A stretch of DNA of 10,309 bases from Candidatus Aquicultor primus (GTDB taxonomy: Bacteria; Actinomycetota; Aquicultoria; Aquicultorales; Aquicultoraceae): positions 40,629 through 50,937 of the forward strand of contig MELI01000062.1 in NCBI GenBank assembly GCA_001767575.1, written 5' to 3'. Shown here piece after piece: positions 6,583 through 10,309 of the stretch. Below the pieces are notes generated by a model that saw nothing but the letters and a program-made list of their open reading frames with translations, ran no database searches and was not told the DNA's origin. The stretch's first letter is position 1; every line of letters starts with the position of its first letter. A program made the translations under genes and the position numbers.

Positions 6583-7089
6583 CTAGCTGGCCGCCTTCTT
6601 GGAAGCCAAAATATCTTCTGCGTTAACACGCTCTTTGAGCGCTATGCTTACCTCGATATCTCCAAACTCGCTCATGAGAACGACATAGAGCCGCTGGATG
6701 TCTATCGTGGATATAAGGACCTTTTGACCTATGATAAGCGTAGGTGGAGTAATAGCCAGACTTGAGTAAGACTCGCCAAACTTGACCGTCGCCAACCCGG
6801 TAATCATGTTCCCCAATTCGCTAATCGCACTTTGCGCAAGCTCGTCGAGCAAGGGGACGTTGCGACCGATCATCGCGGAGGCAATCCTCTTCGCGGCCTT
6901 GGACGAAATACCGTATATTACCTGGCCATGGATTTCGCCAGTTATACCAAGAAGCACGCTGACTTCCTGAGAAGTTAACGATGACTTCTGAACAGAAATC
7001 GGTCCTTTTTGCAGTTTGGCACCCGTTTCGGTCTCAAAGACTTCGCAAGCGGCTTCGAGAAACGGATTTACAAATTCAGCTTTGAGCAT
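6583..7089 (-). CDS. cheX: CheY-P phosphatase CheX (CheC/CheX/FliY family)
   Basis: Likely removes phosphate from CheY to reset the motor signal. The 168-residue product matches CheX length and begins MLKAEFVNPFLEAACEVFE, the usual CheX opening. The catalytic-type ExxN motif is present once (SELGNMITGLA, residues 90-100), as in CheX; CheC has two such motifs. STIDIQRLYVVLM near the C-terminus suits the dimer-forming beta region. The ATG at 7089 has AAGGGA 8 bases upstream; an ATG six codons earlier (7107) lacks an SD. It lies 48 bases after the HDOD gene. No cheC or cheD is in the window, so CheX may be the main CheY-P sink, but genes outside cannot be excluded. Confidence 0.9.
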   Translation of the reverse strand: MLKAEFVNPFLEAACEVFETETGAKLQKGPISVQKSSLTSQEVSVLLGITGEIHGQVIYGISSKAAKRIASAMIGRNVPLLDELAQSAISELGNMITGLATVKFGESYSSLAITPPTLIIGQKVLISTIDIQRLYVVLMSEFGDIEVSIALKERVNAEDILASKKAAS

Positions 7090-7137
7090 CTCTACCGTCC
7101 CTTCCATCTATAATGTCGTCTAAATCCTGGCCGAGCT

Positions 7138-7986
7138 TTATGTCAGAATCTTTTCTATCTCTTCAGCAATGCTATAAGCGGAATAAATCAGGTTGTCTAT
7201 CTCCGGCTCATCTAATTTCAAAATCTCCAGTGCTTCCTTTTTAAGCGGATAGAGCATGCCATCGTTTCCTATTCCAAGACCCAAGCTGAGGCAGATGAAA
7301 TCCGCCACATGGACGATTGCTGTAAGCTCGGGCTCTTTCTTGGCCCTTTCCGGTCGGTGGTGGCAACGGATGGCCTCAACTATTGTATCGTTGAAATTCC
7401 ACTTCTCGGCAACTTTGGAGCCAATATCCTGATGGTCGAAGCCTAGCACACGTTTTTCGGCTTCGGCGAAGGAGAGTCCTTGACTGCCGGCTAGCTCTAT
7501 TATCTCGTCTATTTCATCTCTTACATACTCGTTAAGGATGACTTTGCCGACATCATGAAGCAAGCCGGCGACAAATGCCTCTTCGACGGCCGGATATTTT
7601 ACCTGGGTCGCAAGTAAGCGCGAAGCAAGCGCACAACCAACCGAGTGTTTCCACATATCGCCTTTTTCAAGCCCGTATCCGCGGACTTCGTTGTCATAGA
7701 ATTTCTGGAGGGTAAGCGCTAGAACAACGCTCTTGAGCGTCTCATAGCCGAGAATGACTATAGCCTCGCTCACGGTCGTGACTTTGCGGGCAAACCCATA
7801 GTATGCTGAGTTAGCCATGCGCAGCACGCGCGCTGTAAACGCAGGGTCATACGATATGACGCGACTTATATCAACCGCCGATGCCCTGGGATCATTAGTT
7901 AGCTTAAGCGCGCGATTTGCAATCGCTGAGAACGGTGGTAAGTCCCTTATTTCTTTTAAGATTTTTTGTGCGACTTCCTGCCCCAT
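7138..7986 (-). CDS. HDOD domain signalling protein (downstream copy)
   Basis: Single HDOD domain (HD-related output domain) covering most of its 282 residues, cytoplasmic, no membrane segment. N-terminal part is canonical: LPPFSAIANRALKLTNDP, then ISYDPAFTARVLRMANSAYY. The HD-type residues are kept: H114, H144-D145 (GLLHDVGK), H185, H209-H210 and D229. No GYP motif, so it is not an HD-GYP phosphodiesterase. HDOD proteins generally act as signalling outputs and are often non-enzymatic; the exact role here is unknown. The ATG at 7986 has GGAGG 5 bases upstream; ATGs at 7989 and 7998 are too close to or upstream of it. It aligns gaplessly with the neighbouring HDOD gene. Placement between cheR and cheX suggests a role in motility control. 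Confidence 0.9.
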   Translation of the reverse strand: MGQEVAQKILKEIRDLPPFSAIANRALKLTNDPRASAVDISRVISYDPAFTARVLRMANSAYYGFARKVTTVSEAIVILGYETLKSVVLALTLQKFYDNEVRGYGLEKGDMWKHSVGCALASRLLATQVKYPAVEEAFVAGLLHDVGKVILNEYVRDEIDEIIELAGSQGLSFAEAEKRVLGFDHQDIGSKVAEKWNFNDTIVEAIRCHHRPERAKKEPELTAIVHVADFICLSLGLGIGNDGMLYPLKKEALEILKLDEPEIDNLIYSAYSIAEEIEKILT

Positions 7987-8010
7987 CATATCCTCCATTT
8001 ATCGCCGATG

Positions 8011-8033
8011 TCGAAAGCTGTGTTCCCTTTCGA
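8011..8033 (-). other. Hairpin B upstream of the downstream HDOD gene
   Basis: Minus strand TCGAAAG, a 9-base loop, CTTTCGA: a perfect 7-bp stem ending 24 bases before the HDOD ATG at 7986. It abuts hairpin A and shares its GAAAG/CTTTC core. No U-tract follows, so it is not a terminator. Confidence 0.55.
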
Positions 8034-8066
8034 TTGAAAGCTTCAGCTTCGCGCTCGGCTTTCAAT
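8033..8066 (-). other. Hairpin A between the two HDOD genes
   Basis: Minus strand ATTGAAAGC, a 16-base loop, GCTTTCAAT: a perfect 9-bp stem, and the loop can add an inner AGC/GCT pairing. It begins 11 bases after the upstream HDOD stop. Hairpins A and B could exchange arms because both use GAAAG/CTTTC. Likely roles are mRNA processing or stability, or translation control of the next gene; none is shown. Confidence 0.6.
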
Positions 8067-8077
8067 ATGCCGCCAAA

Positions 8078-8848
8078 CTAATCCAACGACGGTATATTGC
8101 CTGCTAATAAGCTAACGAGACCATCCTCTTGTAGAGCATGCCCGAGACTCATACACATACAATCAGCCAGGTGGACGAAGACCGTTAGGTCTGATCCGTC
8201 ACTAGCTTTTTCCGGCTCGTGATGCCACCTTATGGCTTCGACGACGGCATCATCAAAGTGCCATTTCTCCGCTAGGAGGGCTCCGGCTTCCGCATGGTCT
8301 ATCCCAAGCAAGGCCTTCTCCGCCTCTGCTGGGGTTAGCGCATCTTCTGTAATAGTATCGACAAACATAAGTCTTTCTTCACATAAAAATTTGTCGAGTA
8401 CGATTTTGCCGATATCATGCATCATGCCCGCCACAAACGCTTGTTCTAAATCGTTGAAATTCGTTTTCGTCGCTATCATCCAGGCCGAAAGACCACAGTT
8501 TATGGAGTGCTCCCAGAGTTCTCCGGAAATTTGCCCATAAGCTTTGAGTTCACCGCTGATAAAGTCCTGCAAAGAAAAGGCCAGCATGACTCCGCGGAGC
8601 ACGTCCTTGTCCTCAAGAGCCACCGACCCTTGGGACACCATTCCAGGACCCCCAAAACCAAACGCTGCATATTTAGTCATCTGGAGTATCTGTTGAGCGA
8701 ACCTCGCATCATGCATGCCGAGAGTCTTCAAAGACTCCCCGCTCAATGCCTGCTCTCTTAAGCCGACCATAGCCTTATCGGCAACAATCGAAAACTGCGG
8801 CATCTCGTCGATTGCCCTCCATATTTTCTCAACTAACTCTTTTGGCAT
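8078..8848 (-). CDS. HDOD domain signalling protein (upstream, divergent copy)
   Basis: Second HDOD protein, 256 residues. Its H114, H144-D145 (GMMHDIGK), H185, H209-H210 and D229 fall at exactly the same numbers as in the neighbouring copy, so the two are gapless tandem paralogues. The N-terminal half has drifted: the usual DPAFTARVLRMANSAYYG stretch is DARFAQQILQMTKYAAFG, and a glycine-rich GFGGPG follows. It ends about 26 residues earlier than its partner, losing the C-terminal helices. The ATG at 8848 has GGAGG 5 bases upstream; an ATG at 8863 is upstream of that SD. The start overlaps the end of cheR by 20 bases, implying coupled translation. Its precise role is unknown. Confidence 0.88.
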   Translation of the reverse strand: MPKELVEKIWRAIDEMPQFSIVADKAMVGLREQALSGESLKTLGMHDARFAQQILQMTKYAAFGFGGPGMVSQGSVALEDKDVLRGVMLAFSLQDFISGELKAYGQISGELWEHSINCGLSAWMIATKTNFNDLEQAFVAGMMHDIGKIVLDKFLCEERLMFVDTITEDALTPAEAEKALLGIDHAEAGALLAEKWHFDDAVVEAIRWHHEPEKASDGSDLTVFVHLADCMCMSLGHALQEDGLVSLLAGNIPSLD

Positions 8849-9650
8849 GTAATCCTCCGTCATCAGGCAGCTTCCTATAAAAGAACGGACGCGAAACCTG
8901 TAGACCTAGGCTCTTCGCATTCAGAATACTCTCGGCGCCTCCAACAAAAAGAACACCCTGCTCAGTCAGCGATTCCCTAAAATTACGATATATCTTGTCT
9001 TTAGCTTCAGAGGTGAAATAGATCACTACATTACGGCAGAGTATTAGGTCGAAGTCATTCTCGTATTTATCATTTAGCAGGTCTTGCTTTTTGAAAACGA
9101 CGCGTTTCTTTATCTCATCGCTTAAGATCGCTTGACCATTGTCGCACTTGAAAAATCTACTGGTAAGATGTTTCGGAACATTCCGTATGTCACGGTCTTC
9201 ATAACACCCGAGCCTGGCTTTTTGTAGGATTCTGTCGTCAAGGTCGGTGCCGATTATCGTGTGGTGCTTTCCGGGTGTCAGTTCTTCAAGGATGAGTGTG
9301 AGGGTATAGGGTTCAGACCCGTTCGAACAACCCGCACTCCAAATGCGCAACTCTTTCCTTTGACTTAGCAGCTCAGGAAGTATAACATCTTGCAATTCTT
9401 TGAACTTCAGCTGGTCGCGATAGAACTCGGATACGTTAATCGTCACCCAATCAACAAACTCATTAAGCTTCTGCTTGTCGGATGCGAGCATATCCGCGAA
9501 TTCCCTGTAATTCTTCATACCGGCTTGGTCCATGACGAATGCGAGCCTTCGCTGTATCTGCCAAGGCTTGTAATTGCTCAAATCGATACTACTAAGACTC
9601 TTAATCTTGCCTACAAAGTATGAATACTCCGGACTGTCGTTAAACTCCAC
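8829..9650 (-). CDS. cheR: Chemotaxis protein methyltransferase CheR
   Basis: S-adenosylmethionine-dependent enzyme that methylates glutamates on chemoreceptors, opposing CheB. The 273 residues include an N-terminal helical domain (about 10-75), the NVSEFYRD motif (72-79, usually N-T-FFRD), the SAM-binding loop SAGCSNGSEPY (105-115), GTDLD (134-138) and LILCRNVVIYF (202-212). These are the standard CheR landmarks and the length is normal. The start is GTG at 9650 with GAGGT about 8 bases upstream, just after the cheB stop (16-base gap). The last 20 bases overlap the HDOD gene that follows. It should work with cheB on the same receptors. Confidence 0.96.
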   Translation of the reverse strand: MEFNDSPEYSYFVGKIKSLSSIDLSNYKPWQIQRRLAFVMDQAGMKNYREFADMLASDKQKLNEFVDWVTINVSEFYRDQLKFKELQDVILPELLSQRKELRIWSAGCSNGSEPYTLTLILEELTPGKHHTIIGTDLDDRILQKARLGCYEDRDIRNVPKHLTSRFFKCDNGQAILSDEIKKRVVFKKQDLLNDKYENDFDLILCRNVVIYFTSEAKDKIYRNFRESLTEQGVLFVGGAESILNAKSLGLQVSRPFFYRKLPDDGGLHAKRVS

Positions 9651-9666
9651 TACGGCAACCTCTTTC

Positions 9667-10309
9667 TTAAAGCATCTTTACTATCTCGTTTGCTATCCGC
9701 TCTATGGGAACAACCTGGTCGGCATCGCCATTTTCGATTACAGACCGCGACATGCCGTAAACAATACATGTCGATTCATCTTCAGCGATGGTGCGCCCGC
9801 CCTTTTTTTTGATAAGGGCCATACCGTCCGCACCATCGTGCCCCATACCTGTAAGAATCACTCCTATTATATTTGAGCCGTAGACTGCGGCGGCTGAACT
9901 CATCATGACATCGACCGAAGGCCTTACTGAGTTGACAGAAGGCCCATGATTCAACTTCACAACCTGCCCCTGCTCTATAAGCATATGATAACCGCCGGGT
10001 GCTATCAGGGCGCGACCCGGCTCTAATCTGTCACCATTACCAGCCTCATTCACATTGATCTGGGAGTCGGCCTCGAGCCTTTTTGAGATTGATTTTATGA
10101 ACGGACCGGGCGGCATATGTTGTACAATCGCAATTGGCGCGGGAAAATTTTTCGGTAGTCGTGGCAAGACCTCCAAGAGAGCCCTAGGGCCACCCGTTGA
10201 AGAACCGATGAGGACAAGCTTGTCGCTGTGTTTACCAGACCCGACGACAAGATCAGTTGTTACCGTCGTTCTTGGTTGCGTACTTTGCACAAGCCTCAAA
10301 CGCGCGCGC
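9667..10309 (-). CDS. cheB: Protein-glutamate methylesterase CheB, C-terminal part (5' end outside window)
   Basis: Removes methyl groups from (and deamidates) chemoreceptor glutamates. The visible 213 residues are the linker and the whole esterase domain. The catalytic triad is recognisable: serine in IGSSTGGPRAL, histidine in IVQHMPPG, aspartate in TGMGHDGADGM. The frame is open to the right edge and begins with an alanine/arginine-rich ARL segment typical of the end of the receiver domain, so a phosphoacceptor receiver domain very probably lies outside. A TTG at 10299 is in frame but is unlikely to be the start. It is followed by cheR after 16 bases. Confidence 0.95.
   Translation of the reverse strand, partial: RARLRLVQSTQPRTTVTTDLVVGSGKHSDKLVLIGSSTGGPRALLEVLPRLPKNFPAPIAIVQHMPPGPFIKSISKRLEADSQINVNEAGNGDRLEPGRALIAPGGYHMLIEQGQVVKLNHGPSVNSVRPSVDVMMSSAAAVYGSNIIGVILTGMGHDGADGMALIKKKGGRTIAEDESTCIVYGMSRSVIENGDADQVVPIERIANEIVKML

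Noticed and set aside
7138..8848. HDOD proteins as HD-GYP c-di-GMP phosphodiesterases
   Set aside because: HD residues are present but there is no GYP motif and the overall pattern is that of HDOD.
10301..10309. Alternating CGCGCGCGC at the right edge
   Set aside because: It is explained as coding sequence (alanine/arginine codons) at the cheB receiver-linker boundary and is cut by the window edge.

Overview
The window is one strand-coherent flagellar and chemotaxis cluster. All thirteen genes lie on the minus strand, so transcription runs from the right edge to the left. In that order they are cheB (cut by the right edge), cheR, two HDOD genes, cheX, flgF, flgG, flgM, flgN, flgK, flgL, fliW, csrA and flagellin (cut by the left edge). 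Gene density is high and no gap exceeds 200 bases. No mobile element, CRISPR array, tRNA or rRNA was seen.

Organism: the order flgM-flgN-flgK-flgL-fliW-csrA-flagellin, and the FliW-CsrA pair itself, are typical of Bacillota and of some deep-branching motile lineages such as early Actinomycetota. flgG is followed directly by flgM, with no flgA, flgH or flgI (outer-membrane ring genes) where Gram-negative bacteria often keep them. That fits a single-membrane cell but does not prove it. Base composition is moderate. Start codons are a mix of ATG and GTG, with strong Shine-Dalgarno (SD) sites. I cannot name the species.

Layout from the right: 10309-6583 is a signalling block (CheB and CheR adjust receptor methylation, two HDOD proteins, CheX removes phosphate from CheY). 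6545-4872 encodes two rod proteins. 4676-645 is the late block: anti-sigma factor FlgM, chaperone FlgN, hook-filament junction proteins FlgK and FlgL, then FliW and CsrA. 469-1 is the start of flagellin.

The regulatory DNA is the most informative part. The flgM and flagellin upstream regions share a two-part motif with identical 10-base spacing whose downstream half resembles the sigma-28 -10 element. FlgM would then be made from the same promoter class as flagellin. The flagellin leader also carries a near-textbook CsrA hairpin (AGGA loop) and nine GGA triplets. Together with the adjacent fliW and csrA this outlines the full FliW-CsrA-flagellin homeostasis circuit. The HDOD pair is a tandem duplication whose upstream copy has lost about 26 C-terminal residues; two stacked hairpins now occupy the space where that tail would have been. 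I found no clearly new biological system; the window is mainly a well-organised flagellar locus with some unusual regulatory detail.
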